Source: Patiria miniata (taxonomy: Eukaryota > Echinodermata > Asteroidea > Valvatida > Asterinidae). Taken from it: 64,000 nt of DNA. How positions within the stretch are numbered: position 1 is the first letter of the stretch; each line of letters begins with the position of its first letter. This document shows positions 42,340 through 53,608 of this stretch, piece by piece. The stretch is taken from positions 15,663,606-15,727,605 of the forward strand of contig NW_024037064.1 of NCBI RefSeq assembly GCF_015706575.1. The letters run 5' to 3'. Below the pieces are notes generated by a model, which was given only the letters and a program-made list of their open reading frames with translations, had not been told where the DNA came from and searched no databases. The position numbers and the translations under genes are program-made.

Positions 42340-45300
42340 CTAAAGGCGAAGAATTAGCTGACCTCCGACGACTGTGCAGAGAATTCCCCGCACGCACCAC
42401 GTAGCACGGAAGCCGTCTTCGGTCAGCCTAGCAAAATCAGCACGAATTCTATCCCTGACCGCGCGCTTAATCCGATGGAGAACAATATCTGCGCTGGCAG
42501 TAGACTTATCGAACAAGGTCTCGCAACGCGAAGACCAAATAAGCCACTTGACAACGCAGATCAAGTACCAAACCAAAACACAATCTGCACGGTTATTCAA
42601 ACCATCAGCATACAATACACAAGGTGCGGTCAGGGAGAAATGTTCCCCCAAGATCCTCCCACCCACATGTTCAACCCAACCCCAAGGAATAGAAACAAAG
42701 GCACAATCCCAAAAAACATGGTTAATAGTTTCCGGTTGGCCACAACCGGCGCGGGGGCACTTGCCGGCCCCATAACCCCAATTAAGAACTTTTTGGGCCG
42801 TTTTCACGGCCCGCCAAATGATTCTCCAGTTCAGATCCCGGAGACGGTGATCCAAAACGGAGCAGTTAGCAAATTTAAAAACCAAGGCTAAGTCTTGGAG
42901 GACTAAGACCGGTTTCCTAACAGGATCTTGGCCGAAAAAAATCAGGTATAATTGGCGGGAGGTACCCGCTTCCCAGGCAAAATTCGGAGCCAGCTTAAAA
43001 ACAAGCAAGACCAGCTTGCAAAAATACCCATACCAAGAAGTGAGGTTCAAGGCGTGCGGCCTGCTGTTAGACCAAAACCCAACAGGCAGGATACTACGCA
43101 ACGAAAATGTTACCCAATAAAGGGCAAAAAACCTCCAAGGAGGACCATCAACATCCAACACGCTCCTCAAACCCCGAACAAAAAGACTATCACATTTATG
43201 TCTGATATTAACTACGCCCAGCCCACCCTGATCAACAGGTTGAAAAAGGACTGGGCGCGAAACCAACTCGGTCTTATTAGACCAAATGAAACCAAAAATA
43301 GCCTTGTTCACCACCTTCTCCACCGAGGCGGGGAGGGGGTAAATAGGCGCTAGATAATACAGAGGCGAAAGAATAACTGAATTAACAACCAAAACTTTAC
43401 CAAGAAGAGAAAGATTTCTCCCTTTCCATTTAGTAAGACAAGTGAGCAGAGCTGGAATTCGTTCCTTCCAGCTCTTCTCACCCATGTTTCCCTTACCAAC
43501 AAAAATACCATTAATTTTAATGGGAGTTCTGGTCCACTTAATGTCAACCAGAGAAGACATATCATCAGGCCAGGCCCCGAAAATGAGGCCCTGAGATTTG
43601 GCCATATTCAGGCGAGAACCGCTCGCTAACTCATACTGTTTAATGATACCGAACAGTCGCACCAGCGACAAGCGATCCCTGACAATGCAAGTGGTGTCGT
43701 CAGCGTACTGAACGACTTTGCACTGCAAACCACTGCTGCCTGGAACCACCAGGCCACCGATGCGACCGTCACGGATAACTGTAGCCGCAAACGGCTCAAT
43801 AAAAAGAACGTAGAGGAGAGGAGATAGGGGACATCCCTGCCTCACTCCCCTCGACAAACCAAACGGATCAGAAAGAACACCATTAACTAAAACTTGACTA
43901 GAAATGTCGGTGTACAAAAGTTTGACCCAGTGCAAAAAGTTAGGGCCGAACCCAAAACGACTCATGACTTTAAACAAAAAATTCCAGTTAACTCTGTCGA
44001 AAGCCTTCTGTTGATCTAAAGAGATTACAAGGCAGTCAAGGTTCTTTCCATCCACATACGCCACCAGATCCCGTAGGAGTCTGATGTTGTCGTGGATGGA
44101 CCTCCCCTTGACGCCGCAAGTCTGGAAAGGACTGATGATGTCTGGCAGCACTTTGCTGATACGTAAGCATAAGGCCTTCGACAAAATTTTGTAGTCAACA
44201 TTCAGCAAAGAAATTGGCCGTTTATTACGGGGATCTAACGGGTCACCGGGCTTTTCTAATAGAGTTAGAATGCCCGACCGCTGAGAAACAGCTAAACAAT
44301 TCAACTTATAAGCACAACGAAAAACCCCCAGCAGGTCTGGACCTAACAACTCCCAGAAGGAAATGTAAAATTCCCTGGGAAGTCCGTCCCCACCAGGGGT
44401 CCTACAGTTGGCCATCCCCTTCAGTGCATCGGTCAACTCCGAGAGTTCAAGTGGACTCTCGAAATCCAAAAAAAGGTCATGAGGGACTCTGGAGGTTAAC
44501 GAGTCTAGAAAGGGAGACTGGAGATCCTCCTCTACCGGCTCCTCGCTAAACAAATCGGAATAAAAGGACCGATAAACAGAGGCAATTTCTGCCGAAGTCT
44601 CGACAACAACGTCGTCGGCACCGCGGACAGAAGAAATAAACTTTTTTCTGGCTTGCTCGGACTCCAGCCGAAAGAAAAACTTGGATGGCTTCTCCGCATC
44701 ATTGAGGACACGGACACGAGAACGTATTCGAGCCCCCTCAGCTTCAAAGTCATCCAATGTCTCCAATCTCCATTTCAAAGAGTCATACTGGGCTAGAAGC
44801 GCGGGGTTAGAATCCCCACTATTCAAATCAAGAAGAACAGATTTAAGAGAAGACATTAAGTCCTCCCTTTTCTTCCGTCGTTTCCTGGCTAAGCGGCTAG
44901 AAAAGCTGACCAACATTTGCTTGGAACGCAATTTGACGTCCTCCCACCAGAGGAGTTCATTATCAAACCCCTCCTTGAGCGAACGCCAACCTAAATAAGC
45001 TTGCGTAAACTCTTCTCTAAAAACGGCATCAGAAAGGATGGAGACATTACACTTCCAGTAACCGCTCCCGATGCCGGGAGAAGAGGGGAAGGTAAATTTC
45101 AAAGTAATAGCATCATGATCAGACAAATAACAGGGCGAGTGCGAACAAGACTCCACATCCAGCAGACGGGACACGTAAAAACGGTCCAGCCTACTGGAGG
45201 CGGAGTTCGCCGCATTTCGCCAGGTAAAAGAATGAACATTAGGAAAACGATCTCTCCAACAGTCTTTTAGGGAAAAAGTGGACAAAAGCTGCCGCAACTC

Positions 45301-45831
45301 CGCGGCTCCCAAACCACACGAAGTAGCAGCAGAACCGCGACGGTCCAAATGGATGTCCAAAACACAATTAAAATCGCCACACAAAATAATTGGATGATTG
45401 CCTCTCAAATGAGAGGCCAGATTAGAAAAGAAAAGACGACGGGCTCCAGGGTCCGTGGGAGCGTAAACTACACAGAGATTAACACTACTCCCGTGACCCT
45501 GGAGGGTACCGCTAATAATACGACCCTCAGTATCCACTGAAGAATCGAAAAAACGTAAAGGACTACGCCTAGGAATAAGAATTACAGTACCAGAGGAGAA
45601 AGATGTGCCAAAACTGGCAAACATCTCTCCCCTCCATTCTGCACTCCATAAAGCCAAATCTGCAGGGGTGATATGACATTCCTGCAGGCAGGATATGTCA
45701 TAATGATGACAAAACTGAAAAATGCGTTTTCTTTTCAGGGAATCACGCATTCCATTAACATTCAATGAAATAATGGAAATCATTGAAATAAATACAAGAA
45801 AGGAAAAGAAACAGACTGATGAAGGCGTCAT
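42340..45831 (-). CDS. ORF2: APE endonuclease-reverse transcriptase, element A3
   Basis: The 1163-residue translation is identical to A1. Confidence 0.92.
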   Translation of the reverse strand: MTPSSVCFFSFLVFISMISIISLNVNGMRDSLKRKRIFQFCHHYDISCLQECHITPADLALWSAEWRGEMFASFGTSFSSGTVILIPRRSPLRFFDSSVDTEGRIISGTLQGHGSSVNLCVVYAPTDPGARRLFFSNLASHLRGNHPIILCGDFNCVLDIHLDRRGSAATSCGLGAAELRQLLSTFSLKDCWRDRFPNVHSFTWRNAANSASSRLDRFYVSRLLDVESCSHSPCYLSDHDAITLKFTFPSSPGIGSGYWKCNVSILSDAVFREEFTQAYLGWRSLKEGFDNELLWWEDVKLRSKQMLVSFSSRLARKRRKKREDLMSSLKSVLLDLNSGDSNPALLAQYDSLKWRLETLDDFEAEGARIRSRVRVLNDAEKPSKFFFRLESEQARKKFISSVRGADDVVVETSAEIASVYRSFYSDLFSEEPVEEDLQSPFLDSLTSRVPHDLFLDFESPLELSELTDALKGMANCRTPGGDGLPREFYISFWELLGPDLLGVFRCAYKLNCLAVSQRSGILTLLEKPGDPLDPRNKRPISLLNVDYKILSKALCLRISKVLPDIISPFQTCGVKGRSIHDNIRLLRDLVAYVDGKNLDCLVISLDQQKAFDRVNWNFLFKVMSRFGFGPNFLHWVKLLYTDISSQVLVNGVLSDPFGLSRGVRQGCPLSPLLYVLFIEPFAATVIRDGRIGGLVVPGSSGLQCKVVQYADDTTCIVRDRLSLVRLFGIIKQYELASGSRLNMAKSQGLIFGAWPDDMSSLVDIKWTRTPIKINGIFVGKGNMGEKSWKERIPALLTCLTKWKGRNLSLLGKVLVVNSVILSPLYYLAPIYPLPASVEKVVNKAIFGFIWSNKTELVSRPVLFQPVDQGGLGVVNIRHKCDSLFVRGLRSVLDVDGPPWRFFALYWVTFSLRSILPVGFWSNSRPHALNLTSWYGYFCKLVLLVFKLAPNFAWEAGTSRQLYLIFFGQDPVRKPVLVLQDLALVFKFANCSVLDHRLRDLNWRIIWRAVKTAQKVLNWGYGAGKCPRAGCGQPETINHVFWDCAFVSIPWGWVEHVGGRILGEHFSLTAPCVLYADGLNNRADCVLVWYLICVVKWLIWSSRCETLFDKSTASADIVLHRIKRAVRDRIRADFARLTEDGFRATWCVRGILCTVVGGQLILRL

Positions 45832-45850
45832 TTTGCCTAGAAAAAAATAC

Positions 45851-47426
45851 TCAATACTTCAAATAGGACCTAAGGTCCGCCGATCCGGCATCCAAAACGA
45901 AATGTGCATGTTCCTGGATCAGGTGGCTAAACCAGTCATAAGAAGACCGGGTGGTCTTGTCACAGCGGGGACACTTGAATTCCACAGGGGACTTATCCTG
46001 ATGGACTGTCACCCTGTGGCTATTAAGCTCAGACCAAGCCTGGAAAACCTCCTTGCAAGCAGGAACGCTGCAAGGGATCAAATTTTCTTGGATCCCAGGA
46101 AGCTTAAGACTTTTAAGTTTAAGTCTGGCTTTCCTTACTACGGCAACGGTAGGTCCTTTAAGAACCTCTTGTGGGGCATCAGGGGTCTCGCTACATGTTT
46201 CCATGCCCTCAGAGCCGAGCCGGAAAGTTCCTTCTCGGAAGCAATGCGGAGCACGGGCGTCAGTGAAGGAGGAGAACTTTTTTGTGTTGTACTTCCTCAT
46301 CCGAAGATGAGGAAGAAATTACACGCCTCTTTCTGTTACTTGGTCTTTTCCTGCTGGAACCAGCAGGAACCTTTGGGATTTTTCGCTGGCGTTCCAGCAG
46401 AAAAGTGTTGCACTCAGGCTCACTGCAAACAATTTGCGGCGGGCCGTTAACATTAGTGCAATCAGCACAAGAAAGAACAGTGATTTTCCTGTGACCGATG
46501 GGGCAGTCACAGGAAATACATAAAGCATCAACCCCGTAGGGTCCAACCTGCGTATTGCAGGAACTACACCGCACCTTCGGACGGCTAGACAAGCCGTCCT
46601 CCGGCGCGGTGCTGTTAAGCTTAGTGGGTGGGGTCTCCCCTACGGTTGACGAGCTAGATGGAGATGCATCAGAGGCAGCAGCCTGGGACTCAGGCTCGGC
46701 AGGAGTCGACGAAGTCGTCTCCTCCCGCACCACCTGAGCCCAGGTGCGTTTAGGAACTACTTTGTTTGCAAAGGAGTTAGGGCACATCTTAAAGTTGTGC
46801 CCCTCCTCCCCGCAAACAGTACAGACAACTCGGTTGGGGCACGAGGAAGCCACGTGCCCCACACCAAGGCACTTATAGCACTTTTCCTGCTTACAGGAAT
46901 TAGCAAAATGGCCCTGCTGGCCACACTTTGCACAAGTCCTGGGCTGTCCAATGTAGGACACCCAGGCATTTCTATTACCAATCCGCATAACGGACGGTAT
47001 GTTTTTCTTGATCCTCATACGGTACTGCCTAGTACCGTTGAAGATCGTAGGCTCTCCAGCGTGGGTACAAAACCGACCCTGGAGAACCTCGCCATAGGCA
47101 CTCAGCAAACGACGAACAATATTGTCGTCGATGCTAAGACAAACATAGTGCATCGTCACAATGGCAATGCCATCAAAAGCAATCACCTGACATCCGGGGA
47201 TGGATGTCAGGGACGGTTGATACGTCTTCGCCAGTTCTGGCGTCTTGAACACAACATCGAATCGATGCCCTGGCAAAGGCTGGACAGCCGACAGGTGGTC
47301 CTTGGCCACAATTCCCAACTTACTAAATTCCGAAAAAACTAGTTTCGGCGTAACTTCGCCGCCGAACCGCAGCTCGACGGCGCACTCTTTATATCGGAGA
47401 GATGGCATCTTGCCTATCTCCGACAA
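45851..47426 (-). pseudogene. ORF1 with two 1-bp deletions, element A3
   Basis: It is the same as the A1 ORF1 except for a missing C near 46216 and a T-run of 6 instead of 7 near 46278. The N-terminal domain, three knuckles and the Cys-rich segment are in one frame (residues 1-380). The C2H2 fingers are in another frame. Confidence 0.87.
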
Positions 47427-48535
47427 GGAAACAAAAAACGAAGGAAAACAAATGCACAGGCCGGTAAATACTCCTGGTAAAACACCGACCAGTTACCAAA
47501 ATGATTACTGCAGGATGCAACTGCCACCCTGCAGCAAAAAGAAAAAAGGGACGGTCAGCAAATGCTGATCAGTGAGGTATTTAAATATACAAGTGCAAAA
47601 TGCACAGAGCCTATATATACAAAATGGCGTAAAAGGCAAGGCTTTTGCCTTTACGCTTAGACAAAAAACAACAAGAACACAAAACCCGTAGAGTTACGCA
47701 CACGAATGCTGTTACGCAACACAACGGGTAAATGAATCAGAAGAAAGGAAAGGCCGTGCACTGCCCGGCGTGAACAAAAGAAGAGCTGAACAAAGGAATA
47801 CACTGGCTAATACTGTACTGTGTGTTCAGCCAGCTACAAAAACCCACCCCCAAAACCCTCAAAAATACACCAAAATCCAACAAATTTCAAACGAAAAGTA
47901 GACAGACTTCGTCTATGAAATAACCAAAACCCCTGGTAAAAATTTAACTTTAGAAAAGCTCTGAAGATTTACTACGCTTCAAGAAAACACGGAGCTTCGG
48001 GAAGTCGTGATGATCTTAGCAAAAGGGCGAGAAGCGATAACGATTAATATTAAAACAATAGCGCGGAAAGGGATTATTCGTCTTGAAATACTGTTTGCTA
48101 TTGTTCTTCTTATTATTTATTTTGCCTTTTTTTGTTTCCTGGTGTGAAAACAAAAAAAAAGACTCCTGCGCGTCCACCGCAACTCAACGAAACCAGGGGA
48201 GAGAGAGATGAGCAAGAAATCTCCGGCTTTCTCAGATTAACAGAGACATATACATTCTTAAAAATATTTCTATCATGCATTTTCATACACCTCGATCATA
48301 TTTTCACCCAAAATCTTGTTGAAAAAATTAATCCAGACAAAAAATGGGATCAATGCATCAGTGAGCGAGAGCGTCGGCACTAAATGCCGTACGTACGATG
48401 TACCGGGACAAGCATATCAATAGATGGCGCCCTTCAACACTCCGGTCATCGCGCCTCGGCGTTTCCCATCTGGGTATTTCTCAGGCCTGCCAATGGGTCC
48501 ACATTAGGGGCGGGAAATACTTCAGTTTGTCAGTA

Positions 48536-48608
48536 AGCTCCGTGGCCGAGTGGTTAGAGAGCACATGTAGAAAGTAATAGACCGTGGGTTCGAGTCCCAG
48601 CCTGCCGC
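48536..48608 (+). tRNA. tRNA-like element, unit 5
   Basis: Identical to the unit 1 copy, although its neighbourhood carries many single-base differences. Confidence 0.48.
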
Positions 48609-49175
48609 TTTCCTTTAATTGCTTGGTTATTGTTTTGTTTTGTTATTTTTTTCACTTACTTATTTCCCCTTTTGTAATAATTACTATTTTATTTCATTGA
48701 TTATTGTTATTTCGTCATGAAGTTATAAGAAGAAAATTCGAAGAAAAGAAAACATTCGTCATACCGTTTTCATTGCGCTTATAATACTTATGTATCAATA
48801 TCAATGCGGTCCCGCGGGGAGTTAATTGAAGAGAGAAAAAGAAAGAAAAGAAACAAACGGGAAACAAATGTCAACGCACCATTATTTGTCCATTTTGTAA
48901 CCTTTGGTGAATAAGTCATTCACATTCTACATGAGGCAACATTTAAGACAATGCAATATACATACATGTATGGCTAATGTACTCAGCCGGCCGGCCGGTC
49001 ACATCGCAGTGCGTAAAAATTTGCATAATGATTAAGTAAAGGACACAGTGGGAATTCTATCTGGAACAGTGTTCTATTGTTTATAAAAAAATTAGAGAAA
49101 TTGATTTCGGCTATGAGTGAAGGTAGAGGTGGAGTTAGACAGGCAGCGACAAATCTCTTTTTTGAAGGTTGTGGT

Positions 49176-49190
49176 GCTCTGAAAAGAGCC
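49176..49190 (-). terminator. H2A mRNA 3' stem-loop, unit 5 (one base lost)
   Basis: The stem-loop lacks one G at its base, leaving five pairs. The loss lies in the error-rich stretch before the gap. Confidence 0.7.
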
Positions 49191-49224
49191 TTTTGGGTTT
49201 GTGGATTGCAAAGTAAGTTCTTTT

Positions 49225-49358
49225 CTACTTTGACACTTTGGCGGTCTTCTTGGCAGAAGAACTTGCTGGATGTTGGGAAGGACAACACCCTGCGCGATGG
49301 TAACTCCGCTCATCAACTTGTTCAACTCCTCGTCGTTGCGTATAGCAAGCTGCAGATG
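49225..49358 (-). pseudogene. H2A: Histone H2A fragment cut by the assembly gap
   Basis: Only the C-terminal third of H2A is present. A G missing from TTGGGCAG shifts the frame, one base is substituted, and two T are lost near the stop so that a TAG replaces the TAA. The gene then runs into N. All of these changes can be explained by poor sequence at a contig end. Confidence 0.8.
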
Positions 49359-49858
49359 NNNNNNNNNNNNNNNNNNNNNNNNNNNNNNNNNNNNNNNNNN
49401 NNNNNNNNNNNNNNNNNNNNNNNNNNNNNNNNNNNNNNNNNNNNNNNNNNNNNNNNNNNNNNNNNNNNNNNNNNNNNNNNNNNNNNNNNNNNNNNNNNNN
49501 NNNNNNNNNNNNNNNNNNNNNNNNNNNNNNNNNNNNNNNNNNNNNNNNNNNNNNNNNNNNNNNNNNNNNNNNNNNNNNNNNNNNNNNNNNNNNNNNNNNN
49601 NNNNNNNNNNNNNNNNNNNNNNNNNNNNNNNNNNNNNNNNNNNNNNNNNNNNNNNNNNNNNNNNNNNNNNNNNNNNNNNNNNNNNNNNNNNNNNNNNNNN
49701 NNNNNNNNNNNNNNNNNNNNNNNNNNNNNNNNNNNNNNNNNNNNNNNNNNNNNNNNNNNNNNNNNNNNNNNNNNNNNNNNNNNNNNNNNNNNNNNNNNNN
49801 NNNNNNNNNNNNNNNNNNNNNNNNNNNNNNNNNNNNNNNNNNNNNNNNNNNNNNNNNN
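49359..49858. other. Assembly gap (500 N)
   Basis: The gap is exactly 500 N, so its size is nominal. From unit structure, about 4.2 kb should lie between the last H2A base and the U2 junction of element C: the rest of H2A plus H2B, H3, H4 and U2 nt 35-192. Confidence 0.95.
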
Positions 49859-50116
49859 AACAAAACAACGGCAATAAACAATAAAGGATACTAAGTCCGT
49901 CTCCCAAACCTCAGTATGGGGATACGCCTGTCCCCGCTGTCAGGAGACCCGCAGCATCGGTGAAGTCTCGATCTTTCCAGGGACAGGCGCCTCTACTCCT
50001 TAACCTGAGAAAAAGGGGGGAAAAAACTAAAATTAACCCTGACAGACTTAGCATCAAACTACACAAACTTACTTAAATATCTAGGAGGGGGGAGAATAAA
50101 GCCGTTGCGGGCAAGA

Positions 50117-53100
50117 CTAGAAATTGATGAAGACCGCGTCGTCTCTGATAGAAACAACAGGCCGCGACCTTTCCCAAAAGAAAAACTTGTTTCGATCTAA
50201 ACGCAAAAAATCCGCTCTATGCGCTTATGAATAAAAGACTTAGTAGAACGGAGAAACGGTGTCAGACGGTCAACGTAGTTTGCCGTCGAACAAGGCTTGG
50301 CAGCGGGACTTCCAAATTTGCCACTTCAAAACGGAAATCAAAAACCAGACGAACGGTGTGTCTTGGTTCGTGGGGTTTAAAACCCTCTGCGAAAAATACC
50401 ACTGCTGGGGAGATGGAAAAAGTGGGCCCGCAAACACGTACACCCATGTACTGGCCCAATCCCACAGCACGGTAACAAGGAACAGTCCATAGCAAAATGC
50501 AAAAGGACTCATTGCTGTTACAATTAGGCCGAGGGCACTTACCCCGGCCAATGCCCCACGAACAAAGGCGCTGAGCCGTCTTCACGGCGCTCCAAACAAT
50601 GCCCAGTTAAGTCCCGCAGGAAATGATCTAAAGAGTTTGTTCACAATAAATGAACATGCAGACGGCATAATTGATGTCTGTGCGCGAAGCGCCACTGACA
50701 CTTGATTTAAAAACACATTGTAAAGATTATTTACAGTGACGGTGTTCCAGTTAATAGACAGTACATTAGGGAGAGAAAGGATGAGAATTACAGAACTTGA
50801 CATAAATGCGAGGGACCGTCGAGGAATGAGGCGGCTATTAGAGAAGAGACCAGTCGGAAGAAAGTTACGAAGAGAAATGGAACACCAGAAAAAGAGCTAA
50901 AAAACTCCTCAAGGCGGAGCTACATGAACTACAAAGCGAGCTGAAACCCTTATAAAAAGAGCATCAGCTTTAATCTAATATTAAAAACACCTAGGCCACC
51001 GCTGTCGACAGACTGACAAACAGTGGACCGGCGTACTAGTTCCGTCCTTACCGGACCATAGAAAAGAAAGATTGATCTTGTTGATCCTCCTTCTCCACGG
51101 TGACCGGCAGCGGGTAGACAGGAGCTACATACAAAAGGTAAGATAAAAGGACTGTGTTAATTACAGTCACTTTGCCAATTAGTGACAATGGCGTTTATTT
51201 CCAGTTTTTCTACTGAAGACTGGAGTTTTACTAGGCGGTCTTCCCAATTTCTGACGGCCATGTCTCCTTTGCCGACCCAGAAGCCATTAATTTTAATGGG
51301 ATCTGTTTGTCCAAGAAATGGGTAAAGATCCCCGTTTTCTCTCGCCATTCACCTAAAACAAAACCTTGAGATTTGTGACGTTAAGTCTTGAGCCACTTGC
51401 ACCTTGAAAACAAACCTATAATGCTAAAAGTCTATGAAGCGAGGAAATATTGCGACAATACAAGTTTTATCGTCCGCATATTGTAAAATTTTGCACTGCA
51501 AATTGTTACTGCCAGGGATAAAAATACCTTGGATGCCCCTATCGTTACGGACAGCCGCAGCGAAGGGTTCGATGAAAATAACATAAAGAAGAGGAGACAG
51601 GGGACAGCCCTGTCTAACACCTTCTGTAAAGAAAAGGACTCGGAAAGAAAAACCGTTAGCAAGAACTTGGCTGAAGATGTCAGTGTATAATATTTTGAGC
51701 CATCTGATGAAATTAGGCCCAAAACCAAACTTGTGAAGAACTTGGTAAAGAAAAAGACCAGTTTACACGGTCGAAAGCTTTTTGCTGGTCAAGAGAAATA
51801 AAAGTGAATTTAATTTCCTCTCGTCTGCGTAAAAAACAAGGTCCCGTAAAAGCCGGAATTATCGTGAATGGAGCGCCCCTTTGACCCCGCAGGTCTGAAA
51901 AGGGCTAATGATAGAAAGATAGAACTGAAGAAAGACGGTTACAAAGAGATTTAGCTAGAATTTTATAATCCACATTGAGCAGAGAAATAGGCCTTTTTTT
52001 TGAGGCAAGGCGGGATCACCTGACTTGTCCAAGAGGGTGATAATGCCTGTTCTCTGTGAATTAGCCAAAATCTGTAAATCAAAAGAAGTGTTAAAAACAC
52101 TAAGCAAATCTGGACCAATGAGGTCCCAGAAGGTGAATAAATTCTTTAGGCAAACCGTCGCTGCCGGGGGATTTGCCGTTCTGCATACCCCGCACAGCAG
52201 CGTCGAGTTCACTAGACAAAAGAGGAACTTCAAGATTATTAATATTCTCTTCGGAAAGAGTATCAGAGATCTGATCTAAAAAGAAGGATTGGAAACTGTC
52301 AACAGTTTCATCCCTCGAGAACAAAGAAGCATAAAAATCTTTATAAAATCTACAATTTCTGAGGGCGAAGAAGAGACAGTCCCGTCAGGGCGCTTAACTG
52401 AAGAGATAGAAGAAGCTTTTTTATGATTAAAATCTGTCTTGAAGAACTGGCTGGAGGGGTGCTCTCCCTCATTCAGACGATGAATGCGGGATCGCACCCT
52501 CGCTCCTTCGGCTAAAAAATCATCTAATTCAGAAAGAGAAAGTTTAACTTTGTTATATTCAGCAAGAAGGTTCTCATCCTTGCTCCCTTGGTTCAGAAGG
52601 GAAGTGATCCGCTCAAGATGAGAAAGAAGACGATCTTTCTCCCTTTTTTCTGGTCTGAGAAAGACGGCAAGAGTGGGCTATAATTAAATGTTTGCTACGA
52701 AGCTTCACATCCTCCCACCAATCCAACTCGTTATCAAAACCTTCTTTGAGCGTTCGCCATCCTAAATAGGCTGTCCTAAAAGCTTCTTGAAAGATCACAT
52801 CTGTTAAAATGGAAGTATTACATTTCCAATATCCTCTTCCTCTCTTAGGAAGAGAGGAAGGGTTAAAGTTAAAAACAACACCATCATGGTCTGAGAAGTA
52901 GACAGGTACATGCGAAATGGTAATAAACTTCAAGGAATTAGTAATATAAATCGGTCCAGCCGACTGCGAATGGTATTGAGGCATTTCTCCAAGTAAAATA
53001 TCTATCATCAGGATAGGTGGTCCTCCAAGGATCCATCAGATTAAAATCGTCACACATTGAACGAAGTTCCTGGTGACCGATGTCGCAGGTGACAGAAGAT

Positions 53101-53591
53101 GTACCTATTCTGTCCAGAGCAGAATTAAGTACACAATTAAAATCACCCGCCAAGATGAATGGACAATTCCCAGTAAAGTACTGGGAAAGATTATTGAAAA
53201 AATTCTTTTTATGAAGGGGGTCATTAGGAGCATAGACTGAAATCAGTCTAAAGCGACCACCTGACCCATCTAAAAAACAGCTAGCAATTCTCCCTTGCAA
53301 ATCACTTTTAAAATCTGACAGTTTAAAAGAAGAACGTGGATTTAAAAGAATGGCAGTGCCACAAGAAGAAGAAGTACCGTAACTGGCTAAAATGTCCCCT
53401 TTCCACTCCGATTTCCAGAGTTGCAGATCTTCGGGGCCAGTTATATGGCACTCCTGCAAAAAACAAACGTCATAATCAAGACAAAGGTGAAAAACTTGGT
53501 GGCGCTTGTGAAATTCACGCATGCCATTTACATTAAGGGTAAAAATAGTAATCATTAGGTTAAAAAGGAAGAATGCCTGGAGAAATGCCAT
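50117..53591 (-). pseudogene. ORF2 of element C, frameshifted
   Basis: At 3475 bp it is nearly the same length as the intact ORF2 of A, so the damage is mostly single-base indels. The first 200 residues are in one frame (TLNVNG, LQECHI, GDFNCVL). Later frames still show EGARVRSRIHRL, LDQQKAFDRV, RQGCPLSPLL, YADDKTC and a C-terminal tail at 50117-50160 related to that of B. Frame breaks become denser toward the gap. It is either an old inactive copy or poor sequence. Confidence 0.82.
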
Positions 53592-53608
53592 TTAATTAAG
53601 GGAAAAAT

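Larger units (their letters stand above)
41843..48009 (-). mobile_element. Keno-like U2-specific retrotransposon, family A copy 3
   Basis: 6167 bp. It matches A1 and A2 closely up to about 46.2 kb. Past that point single-base deletions appear in ORF1 and the 5' UTR, nearly all in homopolymers or base pairs. The broken ORF1 may therefore be an assembly artefact. Confidence 0.87.
41685..48038 (-). pseudogene. U2 snRNA split by element A3
   Basis: U2 nt 35-192 lie at 41685-41842. The 5' fragment (48010-48038) has the G12-to-C change and a further single-base loss in the CC of TTAGCC. Confidence 0.9.

Noticed and set aside
49077..49907. Long ORFs spanning the gap (200-270 codons)
   Set aside because: They consist mostly of N and exist only because N has no stop codon.
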